DNA from: an uncultured Lachnospiraceae bacterium | GTDB lineage: Bacteria; Bacillota; Clostridia; Lachnospirales; Lachnospiraceae | Direction: 5' to 3' | NCBI GenBank assembly: GCA_910579805.1 | Contig: CAJTWM010000014.1 | Coordinates: 25,976-89,975 of the forward strand | Length of the DNA: 64,000 nt | Translations under genes and position numbers: made by a program | Notes under the pieces: model-generated | What the model was told of the DNA's origin: nothing | Databases searched by the model: none | The model's input: only the letters and a program-made list of their open reading frames with translations | Shown: positions 18,676 to 27,034 of the stretch, piece by piece | Numbering within the stretch: the first letter of the stretch is position 1 | Layout: every line of letters starts with the position of its first letter

Positions 18676-18721
18676 TAAATGAATTTGGTTACAAAAATTA
18701 GAATTTTCATTACAATTCACT

Positions 18722-18747
18722 TCAAATAAGATAAATTGTGCCGATAT
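18722..18747 (+). promoter_or_regulatory. Possible sigma-28-type promoter
   Basis: GCCGATAT (18740-18747) matches the -10 of flagellar sigma-28/SigD promoters. A weak -35 (TCAA, 18722-18725; consensus TAAA) lies 14 bp upstream. A sigma-70 alternative also exists (TTACAA at 18689, TACAAT at 18711, 16 bp). About 40 bases after the box is a strong terminator, so the product would be a transcript of about 85 bases or an attenuated leader. Confidence 0.4.
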
Positions 18748-18754
18748 TATCTAT

Positions 18755-18839
18755 AGCATAAGGAAGTGCGAAGGATCTACGAAGAGGGTACTGTCATCGA
18801 AGGAACGAGGTAAACAGTTTCGGGTGACAGTGCCTTTTT
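18755..18839 (+). ncRNA. Candidate small RNA or attenuated leader
   Basis: Between the GCCGATAT box and a strong intrinsic terminator there are about 85 bases without an open reading frame of note. The 3' half is the terminator hairpin; the 5' part (GCATAAGGAAGTGCGAAGG) is purine-rich and unstructured. It may be an independent small RNA or a leader in front of the LytTR gene 115 bases further on. Confidence 0.35.
18787..18839 (+). terminator. Intrinsic terminator
   Basis: GGTACTGTCA (18787-18796) pairs with TGACAGTGCC (18825-18834), with one G-T pair, extended inward by CGAA/TTCG, and is followed by five T residues. Confidence 0.8.
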
Positions 18840-18840
18840 A

Positions 18841-18910
18841 TATGTATGGAGCTGTGCAGGAAAAATGCTGCTAAACAATACAGGGACCGTGCAGCGCAGG
18901 GGAGAGAAAC
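18841..18910 (+). repeat. Post-terminator GC-rich repeat, copy 1
   Basis: This segment starts TATGTATGGAGCTGTGCAGG and contains GCTGCTAAAC and GGACCGTGCAGCGCAGG. It aligns with 53050-53120 (TATGCGCAGACCCATGCA, CCGCTAAAG, GGGCCGCGCAGCGG) and with the shorter piece at 21371. All three directly follow the T-run of a terminator. Confidence 0.45.
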
Positions 18911-18952
18911 GCCGCCCGGTTAAAACGACAGGAATGGGGATGACGATGAAGA

Positions 18953-19507
18953 ATGAAAACGCTTTGGATAGGCATATGCGATGATGAGAAAAAAATAGAA
19001 GATTGTATGAAAGAGATCATAAAACTAAAGCAGGAAGATTACCAGATGCACAGATTTCCGGCAAAAAAAGAGTTGTCAGAGGAAAAAGAAAATCCGGATA
19101 TTTTATTGTTTGCGGTAGAAAAAAGAAAATTTGATAACATCCTGAAGCGGGTGTCGCAACAGCGGGAAGAAGCCGGACATATTCCACTGATCGTAAAGAC
19201 CGGAAACAGTTATCATTCGATTCCGCTTGAGAATATTGTTTATGCCGAAAATAACGGACGTAAGATCATTCTTCATACCAATGACGACACACTGGAATTT
19301 TACGGTAAGATGAACGATCTGGAAGAAGAGCTTGGAGGGGAGTTTTTCAGGTGCCATAGGGGATATCTGGTGTCCATGGCATATATATCCGGTTATGACA
19401 GCGGCAATATCTATTTGAAAAACGGGGACCAGATCTATCTTGCCAAAAGAAAACTGGCAGAATTTTCCAAAGAATACAGAGCGTATTTAAAACGCAATAC
19501 TTCATGA
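18953..19507 (+). CDS. LytTR-domain transcription regulator with shortened receiver
   Basis: 184 residues. The C-terminal LytTR DNA-binding domain is clear (about residues 75-180: NSYHSIPLENIVYAENNGRK, FFRCHRGYLVSMAYI, KLAEFSKEYRAYL). The N-terminus begins like a receiver (IGICDDEKKIED) but only about 50 residues remain, and LLFAVE stands where the phosphoacceptor Asp block (normally LLFLDI) would be. Full-length family members are about 240 residues. It is therefore probably phosphorylation-independent. No cognate kinase is adjacent. The ribosome site is weak (GGGGA about 11 bases upstream). It lies directly before the FliD-like gene, so control of motility or surface genes is possible. Confidence 0.82.
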   Translation: MKTLWIGICDDEKKIEDCMKEIIKLKQEDYQMHRFPAKKELSEEKENPDILLFAVEKRKFDNILKRVSQQREEAGHIPLIVKTGNSYHSIPLENIVYAENNGRKIILHTNDDTLEFYGKMNDLEEELGGEFFRCHRGYLVSMAYISGYDSGNIYLKNGDQIYLAKRKLAEFSKEYRAYLKRNTS

Positions 19508-19536
19508 CGAAAACATGCTAATTTATTGCAGTTTCC

Positions 19537-19563
19537 TTTATAAATATGAAATATGGCCGATAT
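19537..19563 (+). promoter_or_regulatory. Possible sigma-28-type promoter for the FliD-like gene
   Basis: GCCGATAT (19556-19563) with TTTA (19537-19540) 15 bp upstream. It resembles the SigD consensus TAAA-N15-GCCGATAA, with a one-base mismatch in the -35. Both this box and the one at 18740 are followed within about 16 bases by CATAAGGA. Confidence 0.5.
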
Positions 19564-19602
19564 AAAACATAAGGACAAAAGAGGGAAGAACGGAGGCATT
19601 TT

Positions 19603-20319
19603 ATGAAAATATCTAAAAATAATATCGCATTTTCAACGATAAGGGCAAAGATGATAAGAAGCAGGAAAACAAAGGGCGGCGGTTTTTACAATACGTCTAA
19701 AACCAATAACAGCGTGAAGGCAAGAGCCGCTACGCTGGCGCAGAAAAACGCGGCTATGGCGCAAAGCGGACGAAGAAAAAGTACGGCTTCTTCCATGCTG
19801 GAGGAGACCAGATCCAATTATACGGCAATGAAAAGCGCAGCAGAAGACGTACAGTCTTATTTAGGCCATCTTTTGTCTACAAAAGAAGGGTCTTTATTCC
19901 AAAAAGCGGAAGAATCCAAAGATACGTCCGGGATCGTAAGCGAGATCAAGTCTTTTGTAGAAGACTACAACAAGATGGTCAGAAAGATGACCAGCGAAGG
20001 CGGCGCAGTAAACGAACTGTATGTCAGACAGCTTAAAGGGCTGGTCGTTTCGAATAGAAGCAAGTTAGAGAATATCGGTATCACGGAGGATAAAAACGGG
20101 CTGCTTACTATTGACAGGGAAAAATTAGAGAGCGCAGACCTTGAAAAACTGAAAAATGTATTTCAGGGAGAAGACAGCTTTGCCAGCAAGGTGGCGGAGA
20201 AGGTTAAAAAAATAGAAGAAAACGCGCAGACGAATCTCAATTCGTTAAACAGCGCTACTTACAGTTCTTTATTGGCAAATTACGGGTCAAGCGGAAGTAA
20301 ATATAACTTTTTGGCTTGA
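19603..20319 (+). CDS. Protein resembling the C-terminal part of flagellar cap protein FliD
   Basis: 238 residues. Residues from about 110 to 205 (IKSFVEDYNKMVRKM, then IGITEDKNGLLTIDREKLES and ENAQTNLNSLNS) follow the pattern of the FliD C-terminal domain, including the typical IGI...G.L.ID..KL block. The N-terminal 80 residues are basic and Ala/Ser-rich and do not resemble the FliD hook-binding region; full FliD is 450 residues or more. No other flagellar gene is in the window. The sigma-28-like box upstream fits a motility link. It could be a FliD-derived surface or secretion-linked protein. GGAGG about 10 bases before ATG 19603 supports the start. Confidence 0.65.
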   Translation: MKISKNNIAFSTIRAKMIRSRKTKGGGFYNTSKTNNSVKARAATLAQKNAAMAQSGRRKSTASSMLEETRSNYTAMKSAAEDVQSYLGHLLSTKEGSLFQKAEESKDTSGIVSEIKSFVEDYNKMVRKMTSEGGAVNELYVRQLKGLVVSNRSKLENIGITEDKNGLLTIDREKLESADLEKLKNVFQGEDSFASKVAEKVKKIEENAQTNLNSLNSATYSSLLANYGSSGSKYNFLA

Positions 20320-20384
20320 TGTGGCAGGGACCGGGCATTCGAAAACGGAGGGGCAGGTCTGTAACGGGGATGGAGGTTTATGGA

Positions 20385-21062
20385 ATGGGAATATCAAGAA
20401 TAGGATATTTTAATACATTTTACGGCGGCAGTACAACGGCAGGAAGCGGTACTAAAAAGATGAACGGCTATTTGGGAAAGTATGAAGAATCTTTGACGCC
20501 GGGACAGGAGCAGGATAAAGACGGACTTCTGGCAAAGCAGGAGAATGTGAAAACGGGACAGACCGAGGTAATAAGAGGAATGCGTCTGAGAGACCATTTA
20601 AGCGGTAAAGACGACCAAGCGCCCTATTATTTCCTATCGGAGGACGGGATCATCGATTATAACGGGGTGATTTTCGTATGTGACACAGAACATAATCAGC
20701 TTCATCTGGGAGATACGTCCGACTCCAAAAACTGTCTGACCATCCCGTTGTCAAAGGGCGGCAGCCTTGTAGTGAACAGGAATAACATTGATCAGTTGTC
20801 CAAAGCGATATCCATGTTTTCGCCTGAAGACATCAATCTGATCATGAGAGCCCTTGCGGTAGATGCAAAAGCAAGGCAGACCCTTGAAGAGATCGAAGAC
20901 GAGGAATGCTCCGTAGGGGAAGAAATCTCCGAAGGAGAGGAAAACGGTACGGAAAAGGGCGTAAACAACGACGACGGCGTTTCCGTATTGGAAACGGTAG
21001 GATCAAGCGGCGAATGGAGATCGGAAGTTTATCAGAGCATGACTTATGAAAAGAAAGATTGA
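20385..21062 (+). CDS. Conserved protein of unknown function, linked to the FliD-like gene
   Basis: 225 residues from ATG 20385, eight bases after GGAGG (20372-20376); the frame is open upstream to 20316 but lacks a ribosome site. No signal peptide. A conserved-looking core (FVCDTEHNQLHLGD, LTIPLSKGGSLVVNRNN, SMFSPEDINLIMRALAVD) is followed by an acidic tail. I recall similar cores in Lachnospiraceae hypothetical proteins, but no function. It lies 65 bases after the FliD-like gene and is probably in the same transcript. The stop codon overlaps the -35 of the tyrS promoter. Confidence 0.72.
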   Translation: MGISRIGYFNTFYGGSTTAGSGTKKMNGYLGKYEESLTPGQEQDKDGLLAKQENVKTGQTEVIRGMRLRDHLSGKDDQAPYYFLSEDGIIDYNGVIFVCDTEHNQLHLGDTSDSKNCLTIPLSKGGSLVVNRNNIDQLSKAISMFSPEDINLIMRALAVDAKARQTLEEIEDEECSVGEEISEGEENGTEKGVNNDDGVSVLETVGSSGEWRSEVYQSMTYEKKD

Positions 21063-21087
21063 CAAACGGATCGGTCTGCGTTACAAT
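21059..21087 (+). promoter_or_regulatory. Promoter of the tyrS T-box transcript
   Basis: TTGACA (21059-21064), a 17-bp spacer, and TACAAT (21082-21087). The -35 overlaps the stop codon of the preceding gene. Confidence 0.85.
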
Positions 21088-21093
21088 CTTGGC

Positions 21094-21371
21094 ATAAAGA
21101 AAAGGCTATGAAGAGAACAAGTAATAACAGGCGGAAGAAACAGAAAGCAGCCGGATGATGAGAGGCGCATCGGAAACAGGTTATGAATACATCTCGGAGC
21201 TGCACACCGAACAGATAAGAGTAGGATGTGACGGGGCGTGTGTCCGTTATTACACAAAAGTATCGTTTCGGCTGTACTTGCTAAGGCAGATAATGTGAGT
21301 TATCTGTGAATGAAGGTGGTAACACGGGAGCTTTGGCCTCGTCCTTTTTATAAAAGGACGAGGTTTTCTTT
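21094..21371 (+). ncRNA. T-box riboswitch, tyrosine-specific
   Basis: The 410-base gap before tyrS is filled by a T-box leader. Stem I begins with TGAAGAGAACAAGTAA (GA-rich and AGTA-type elements). The likely specifier codon is TAC at 21188-21190 in the context GAATACATC, which decodes tyrosine and agrees with the downstream gene. The T-box sequence is AAGGTGGTAACACGGG (21313-21328), whose TGGT bulge can pair with the acceptor end of uncharged tRNA. A terminator follows. Uncharged tRNA-Tyr would stabilise the antiterminator and allow tyrS transcription. Confidence 0.92.
21337..21371 (+). terminator. T-box-controlled terminator
   Basis: CCTCGTCCTTTT (21337-21348) pairs perfectly with AAAAGGACGAGG (21352-21363), followed by TTTTCTTT. 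Confidence 0.9.
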
Positions 21372-21394
21372 ATGCGCAGACCCGTGCAGAAAAA
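21371..21394 (+). repeat. Post-terminator GC-rich repeat, short copy 2
   Basis: TATGCGCAGACCCGTGCAG matches the first 19 bases of the repeat at 53050 with one difference, and again directly follows a terminator T-run. The rest of the repeat is missing here. Confidence 0.4.
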
Positions 21395-21472
21395 CTTCCC
21401 TTTGATTTACTGAAAATCTATATAAGGACACACGGAAAATCAGCGTAGGACGCTTTGGAATGGAGGAAAAAA

Positions 21473-22696
21473 ATGACGGTATTTGAGGAATTGAAAAAAA
21501 GAGGGCTGCTTGCCCAGCTTACGGACGAAGAGGAGATCAAAGAATTGATCAATAACGGAAAGGCAACATTTTATATCGGCTTTGATCCTACGGCAGACAG
21601 CCTGCATGTAGGACATTTTATGGCGCTGTGCCTGATGAAAAGGCTGCAGATGGCAGGAAATAAACCGATTGCGTTGATCGGAGGCGGCACTGCCATGATC
21701 GGAGATCCATCGGGACGGACGGATATGCGTTCCATGATGACAAAAGAAACGATCGATCACAATTGTGAGTGCTTTAAGAAACAGATGAGCCGGTTTATTG
21801 ATTTTTCGGAAGGGAAAGCGTTAATGGTAAACAATGCGGATTGGCTGCTTGATTTAAATTACGTTGCATTTATCCGTGACATCGGGGCGCATTTTTCAGT
21901 AAACCGGATGCTTTCTGCAGAATGTTATAAACAGAGGATGGAAAAGGGCCTCAGCTTTTTGGAATTTAACTACATGATCATGCAAAGCTATGATTTCCTT
22001 TCACTTTATGAAAAATACGGCTGTAATATGCAGTTTGGCGGGGACGATCAGTGGAGTAACATGCTAGGAGGAACGGAACTGATACGCCGTAAGCTGGGAA
22101 AAGACGCGTATGCCATGACGATTACCCTGCTTTTAAATTCGGAAGGCAAAAAAATGGGAAAGACCCAGAAAGGCGCGGTATGGCTCGATCCTGAGAAAAC
22201 GTCTCCTTTTGAGTTTTACCAGTACTGGAGAAACGTTTCCGATGAAGATGTGCTAAAATGCTTAAGAATGCTTACATTCCTGCCGATAGAGCAGATAGAA
22301 GAGATGGAAAGCTGGGAAGGAAGCGAACTGAACCGGGCGAAAGAGATCCTTGCATACGAACTTACCGATCTGGTGCATGGGGAAGAAGAGGCTAAAAAGG
22401 CGCAAGAAAGCGCAAAAGCGCTGTTCAGCAGCGGCAATGCGGCGGATATGCCGACCAGCGAACTTCAGGAAGAAGATTTCACGGATGGTCAGATCGACAT
22501 TCTGGCCGTACTCGTAAAGAGCGGGCTGACCGTTTCCCGGTCCGAGGCGAGGCGGGCCGTAGAGCAGGGAGGCGTCGTTTTTGCAGATGAAAAGGTTACG
22601 GATATCAAAGCGGTATATGAAAAAGATACCTTTGCAGGAGAAGGCGTCGTAGTCAGGCGCGGAAAGAAGAACTTTAAAAAGGTCGTGTTGAAATAG
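21473..22696 (+). CDS. tyrS: Tyrosyl-tRNA synthetase
   Basis: 407 residues from ATG 21473, six bases after GGAGG; a TTG at 21455 in frame is not needed. It charges tRNA-Tyr. Class I signature: YIGFDPTADSLHVGH (HIGH-like motif) and KMGKTQKG (KMSKS-like). The Rossmann catalytic domain (about 1-320) includes GGDDQWSNMLGG, and a C-terminal S4 RNA-binding domain (SRSEARRAVEQGGV) ends the protein. It is controlled by the T-box upstream. An unknown gene 19 bases downstream shares the transcript. Confidence 0.97.
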   Translation: MTVFEELKKRGLLAQLTDEEEIKELINNGKATFYIGFDPTADSLHVGHFMALCLMKRLQMAGNKPIALIGGGTAMIGDPSGRTDMRSMMTKETIDHNCECFKKQMSRFIDFSEGKALMVNNADWLLDLNYVAFIRDIGAHFSVNRMLSAECYKQRMEKGLSFLEFNYMIMQSYDFLSLYEKYGCNMQFGGDDQWSNMLGGTELIRRKLGKDAYAMTITLLLNSEGKKMGKTQKGAVWLDPEKTSPFEFYQYWRNVSDEDVLKCLRMLTFLPIEQIEEMESWEGSELNRAKEILAYELTDLVHGEEEAKKAQESAKALFSSGNAADMPTSELQEEDFTDGQIDILAVLVKSGLTVSRSEARRAVEQGGVVFADEKVTDIKAVYEKDTFAGEGVVVRRGKKNFKKVVLK

Positions 22697-22715
22697 AAAA
22701 GAAAGGGGCTGTGGC

Positions 22716-23438
22716 ATGATCCATAATGTAGATTCTTACACATCCAATATAGCAGGTCAGGAACATAATCTTAAAAACTGCGTTCATAAACATTCGGGCG
22801 GTTTTTTGGATATGGATATCAAATTGAAAATGGATTCCGGAAAACCGGAGAATCTACAGACGGAAGAGACGAAATTGCCGACGTTTGATTTGTTCACGGG
22901 CGGTATAAAAAAGATAGTAGGAAAAGGAATCGGGTTTTTGAAAGGAATCTGGAACGAGCAGGGCGATAACGGACAACGTGCGAGTACCGCTGTAACGGTA
23001 AGAGAGGGCGCAGGGAATCTGAACGGAAAGACGAACCAGACCGGGATTGCCGCCGTTTTAACGGCAGAAGCCGTTGCCGACATCAAACCGCCCAAACAGA
23101 CGGAGGCGATACAAGAACCCGAAACCGGAAAACGGACGGGGGCGATCCCTGCGCTGAGGGTGAAGACCGGACAGGCAAGAGAGCGTTTTGCTGCAAAAAA
23201 AGACGCTTTTCTGAAAAAAATGAAAGAGACGGCTAAAAACAGACGGGGATTTTTTAAGGATAACACGCAGGAAAGGCCGGGGCAGCAAGAGAAACAGACG
23301 GAGTGGTTCGAATTGGAGAACATTCATTTGCTGGATTCTTATAACAAAAACGGGGAATATACCAATCTGGGCTCTGATGTAAACATACAGGGGTACAGTG
23401 GGAATCCCATGCGGGATAATTATTCGTCTAAGGCATGA
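22716..23438 (+). CDS. Hypothetical protein in the tyrS transcript
   Basis: 240 residues with a ribosome site (AAAGGGG) and no signal peptide or membrane segment. A short hydrophobic block (FDLFTGGIKKIVGKGIGFLKGIW, about residues 64-86) could form an amphipathic helix. A low-complexity basic middle (KKDAFLKKMKETAKNRRG) and a conserved-looking end (LLDSYNKNGEYTNLGSDVN) follow. I do not recognise a family. The only context is tyrS upstream and a strong terminator downstream, so it would respond to tyrosine-tRNA charging if it has no promoter of its own. Confidence 0.62.
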   Translation: MIHNVDSYTSNIAGQEHNLKNCVHKHSGGFLDMDIKLKMDSGKPENLQTEETKLPTFDLFTGGIKKIVGKGIGFLKGIWNEQGDNGQRASTAVTVREGAGNLNGKTNQTGIAAVLTAEAVADIKPPKQTEAIQEPETGKRTGAIPALRVKTGQARERFAAKKDAFLKKMKETAKNRRGFFKDNTQERPGQQEKQTEWFELENIHLLDSYNKNGEYTNLGSDVNIQGYSGNPMRDNYSSKA

Positions 23439-23468
23439 AACATGGGGGATATGCTTTCCGATCCCAGA

Positions 23469-23499
23469 AAAAAGGGGCTGCGACAGCCCCTTTTTCTTT
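23469..23499 (+). terminator. Intrinsic terminator of the tyrS operon
   Basis: AAAAAGGGGCTG (23469-23480) pairs perfectly with CAGCCCCTTTTT (23484-23495) around a three-base loop, followed by CTTT. Confidence 0.93.
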
Positions 23500-23612
23500 G
23501 GAAATTTTGGACATGAGAGCATGGGAATCAGAATTTAAGAAAATATTAAAGAAAAGTATAGTTTGTGTTAAAATAAAAATGTTAACGTGAATAAATACAA
23601 AGGAGAGGAAAT

Positions 23613-24305
23613 ATGGCAAACATTTTAGTATGTGATGATGACAAAGAGATTGTAGAGGCAATAGAAATATATTTATTACAGGAAGGCTACCATATTTTCA
23701 AAGCATATGACGGCGAGCAGGCAATAGAAATCTTAAAAAAAGAAGATATTCATCTGTTGATCATAGACGTAATGATGCCGAAACTGGACGGAATCCATGC
23801 CACGCTGAAGATAAGGGAGTATAGCAGTATTCCCATCATTATCCTGTCGGCAAAATCGGAAGATGCGGACAAGATATTGGGACTTAATATCGGGGCGGAC
23901 GATTATATGACAAAGCCGTTCAATCCCCTTGAATTGGTGGCAAGAGTCAAATCCCATCTTAGAAGATATACCAGTCTGGGTAATTTAAACTCAGATAATA
24001 ATGCCATGTATACGGTAGGCGGCCTTGTGATCAACGACGAGACCAAAGAAGTCAGCGTAGACGGAGAAATCGTCAGGCTTACGCCCATTGAATATAATAT
24101 CCTGCTCCTTCTTGTTAAGAATCAGGGAAGGGTATTTTCCATTAATCAGATCTATGAAAGTATATGGAACGAAGACGCCATTGGCGCGGATAATACGGTG
24201 GCAGTGCATATCAGGCATATTAGGGAAAAAATAGAGATCAATCCGAGAGAACCCAGATATTTAAAAGTAGTGTGGGGCGTCGGGTATAAGATAGAAAAGC
24301 AATAG
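23613..24305 (+). CDS. OmpR/VanR-type response regulator
   Basis: 230 residues. A receiver domain (about 1-118) has the acidic pair CDDDKE, phosphoacceptor Asp52 in LLIIDVMMPKLDG, and KPFNP; a winged-helix domain (about 130-230) ends with LKVVWGVGYKIEKQ. It binds DNA as a phosphorylated dimer and is the partner of the kinase that starts 14 bases downstream. A weak promoter (TTAAAG, 17 bp, TAAAAT at 23569) lies upstream, and GTTAACGTGAA stands near the expected transcription start. Target genes are not evident. Confidence 0.95.
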   Translation: MANILVCDDDKEIVEAIEIYLLQEGYHIFKAYDGEQAIEILKKEDIHLLIIDVMMPKLDGIHATLKIREYSSIPIIILSAKSEDADKILGLNIGADDYMTKPFNPLELVARVKSHLRRYTSLGNLNSDNNAMYTVGGLVINDETKEVSVDGEIVRLTPIEYNILLLLVKNQGRVFSINQIYESIWNEDAIGADNTVAVHIRHIREKIEINPREPRYLKVVWGVGYKIEKQ

Positions 24306-24319
24306 AACGGGGCGTGCGG

Positions 24320-26968
24320 ATGAAGCAAAAGAATATATTGGGAAGAGGAAACGGAATATTTTTGTTTGTATTACAGCAGCTTATTGCCGTTATTGTAGCG
24401 ATCGGCCTTACGACAATCATTTTGAACAGCAGCCTGCAGATCGGCGGCTATAAAGATGAAAGTATATTTTTGAATCCCCTTGAGTATAATATGAAATTTG
24501 AAGAAAGCGATATTTATCAGATTCTGCTGGAAAAGGGAATCCGGGATGCCGTAAGGATGAGCGTAATCAAGAGTCAATTGGAAACGGACGGAGAATTTGA
24601 CGGAAATAAAGAAATCGACGTGACCGCGTATGTCAACCGTGCCGAACAGCTTTCCGGAAAGTATGTGACGGCAGCATATCACTTGGAAGAACTTTTAAAA
24701 TGGGGAAAATACGGGTTCGAATATACGGGAAAGCTTTTTGACTCCGAAGATGAAATGCGGAATTTTTTAGCCCCGTCCACGACCTATACCCAGTATGAAG
24801 GAACTTATACCACGGGTTTTCATCCGGTACAGGAAGAGTCAAAAGAAGAATACCGGGAATATCAGAAAACTTGGGCGATCGATGAAGAAACGGGCGCATA
24901 TGTGATGCTGGAGAGTGAGGAAATGGGTGTGGAATATGCAGTATCTTCGGAAAGTCCCATGTCAGCGAGCGTCACGGTTTCCACTTATTCCGACGACGAG
25001 GAAGTAAGCGCCGATACTTATCATACGATTTTGTCAAATCGCTATAAAACAGTGGACGGAAAGACGCCGGAGGAACTTGTATCGACTTGGGAGGAATACT
25101 ATCAGTTATGCGATAATATCAGCATCGCGGCGAACAGCCTGTACAGCAATTACAGGGAATATCTTGACTATCAGAAGTCTTACAGTATAGAAAATTCTAA
25201 TCTTCTCTATTGCATGATCATGATGGTAAACGGGAAAAATGTGTGTTTCACCAACGTTACCCTGCCGGAGCTGAATGTGGCGGCAATCAGCGACTATTTC
25301 GGGAAATTTAAAAATACGATCTATTACAGTCCTTATGATATGGAATACCGTACGACTACGGGGATCACGGAAGACTATTTTCTGAAGCTTATGAACGACT
25401 ATAATTATGTATACACGGATAACACGAAAATCTGGATCGCGGTGGATGATAATTACGGAGCGGAGGATGTGTTTGCAAAAGCCGAGTATACTTTTAATCA
25501 TCTGCTTCCTTCCTGGTGGAAATATGCGGTTGCGATCGTAGGCGGAATTCTGGTCTGGATAGCGTTATTGGTCCTACAATCCTATTTTACAGGAAGACGG
25601 ATTGTGATAGAAGGCGATGAAGATATGGAGGATGTGGTAGAAGTCTTCCCCACAAGGTTTGAAACGCTGCCGACGGAAATCTGGATGCTTCTTTGCGGTC
25701 TGGCAGTTGGTATCGTATTCGTTATGATTTTGTTCACCGCCGATATGCTGAACTGGAAGAAACTGGAGCAACAGACTGTTCTCAATATAGCGATCGTGGA
25801 AACTTTGATAACGAGCAGTACGGGATGTCTGGTCTTTTACAGTTTCATACGAAGATGTAAAGTGCGTAATTTGTGGACGGGCAGTTTCGCTTATGGGGTT
25901 TTAAAATGGTTTTATGAAAAATTCTTATTAAAGATTGCGGGGGCAGGCGGTGTGATCTACAGAAATATGCCCGTGGCGTTCCGGACTCTTGTGCCTTACG
26001 GCGGGCTGATGCTTACAAATGCAGTCGGTATGCTGCTTGGAGTTTTATGGGGAAACGTTTTCATTATTTTCTTATTGTGCCTGCTGGATCTGGCAGTCGG
26101 CTGGATGATGTTCAAAAAGAGCATCGACAATAAGAAGATAGTGGACGGCATCGGAGAGATCAGAAACGGAGATTTGAACTATCAAGTCGATACGGAAAAA
26201 ATGTACGGCGAAAATAAGATTCTGGCGGAGGCGGTAAACAGTATCGGAGACGGTATCAGACAGGCAGTGGAAACAAGTATGAAAGATGAAAAATTAAAGG
26301 CCGATCTGATCACTAATGTGTCGCATGATATCAAAACCCCGCTCACTTCCATTATCAATTATGTAGATTTGTTAAAACGGGAGAAGATCGAGGACGAAAA
26401 GATAAAAACTTATATACAGGTTCTGGATGCAAAATCCCAGAGACTGAAGCAGCTTACCGACGATTTGGTGGAGGCCTCCAAGATCTCTTCAGGAAATATT
26501 ACCCTTCACATTGAAAAAATCAATATCGTGGAGCTTTTGAATCAGGCAATCGGTGAATTTTCAGAAAAGTTTGAGACGAAAGATCTGCAGATGGTAGTCA
26601 CTTTTGAAAAGAAGGCGATGCATATTGAAGCGGACAGCCGGAGAATGTGGAGAGTCATTGAAAACTTATTTAATAATATATTTAAATATGCAATGGCAGG
26701 AACAAGAATCTATATTGACGGGAAAACAGAAAATAGACAGGTGATACTTTCCATCAAGAATATATCAGCCCAACCACTGAATATAAACGCAGACGAACTG
26801 ACGGAAAGGTTTATCAGGGGAGACGTTTCCAGAAGTACCGAGGGAAGCGGACTCGGGCTTTCTATTGCCAAGAATCTGACGGAGGCTCAGAACGGAAAAT
26901 TCCGTATTTATTTGGACGGGGATCTGTTTAAAGCAATCTTAAGTTTTCCGGAAACGGGAGAAGCGTAA
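24320..26968 (+). CDS. Large VanS-like sensor histidine kinase
   Basis: 882 residues from ATG 24320 (GGGG seven bases before). One membrane helix near residues 12-34, an extracellular region of about 360 residues without a fold I recognise, then several membrane helices between about 395 and 600. A HAMP-like linker is followed by the phosphoacceptor motif NVSHDIKTPLTS (His669) and an ATPase domain with NLFNNIFKYA and EGSGLGLSIAKNL. The long multi-helix sensor part resembles large kinases found in Lachnospiraceae beside VanR-like regulators. The stimulus is unknown; cell-envelope stress is a reasonable guess only. Confidence 0.92.
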   Translation: MKQKNILGRGNGIFLFVLQQLIAVIVAIGLTTIILNSSLQIGGYKDESIFLNPLEYNMKFEESDIYQILLEKGIRDAVRMSVIKSQLETDGEFDGNKEIDVTAYVNRAEQLSGKYVTAAYHLEELLKWGKYGFEYTGKLFDSEDEMRNFLAPSTTYTQYEGTYTTGFHPVQEESKEEYREYQKTWAIDEETGAYVMLESEEMGVEYAVSSESPMSASVTVSTYSDDEEVSADTYHTILSNRYKTVDGKTPEELVSTWEEYYQLCDNISIAANSLYSNYREYLDYQKSYSIENSNLLYCMIMMVNGKNVCFTNVTLPELNVAAISDYFGKFKNTIYYSPYDMEYRTTTGITEDYFLKLMNDYNYVYTDNTKIWIAVDDNYGAEDVFAKAEYTFNHLLPSWWKYAVAIVGGILVWIALLVLQSYFTGRRIVIEGDEDMEDVVEVFPTRFETLPTEIWMLLCGLAVGIVFVMILFTADMLNWKKLEQQTVLNIAIVETLITSSTGCLVFYSFIRRCKVRNLWTGSFAYGVLKWFYEKFLLKIAGAGGVIYRNMPVAFRTLVPYGGLMLTNAVGMLLGVLWGNVFIIFLLCLLDLAVGWMMFKKSIDNKKIVDGIGEIRNGDLNYQVDTEKMYGENKILAEAVNSIGDGIRQAVETSMKDEKLKADLITNVSHDIKTPLTSIINYVDLLKREKIEDEKIKTYIQVLDAKSQRLKQLTDDLVEASKISSGNITLHIEKINIVELLNQAIGEFSEKFETKDLQMVVTFEKKAMHIEADSRRMWRVIENLFNNIFKYAMAGTRIYIDGKTENRQVILSIKNISAQPLNINADELTERFIRGDVSRSTEGSGLGLSIAKNLTEAQNGKFRIYLDGDLFKAILSFPETGEA

Positions 26969-26975
26969 TGATCAG

Positions 26976-27034
26976 GAGCATTAGGAGAAACTGCAGAATG
27001 CGGTTTTCCTAATGCTCTAAGTTTCATTTTTTTG
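26976..27034 (+). terminator. Terminator between convergent genes
   Basis: GAGCATTAGGA (26976-26986) pairs perfectly with TCCTAATGCTC (27007-27017), with additional inner pairing, and a T-rich stretch follows (TTTCATTTTTTT). It separates the kinase gene from the converging - strand genes. Confidence 0.7.
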
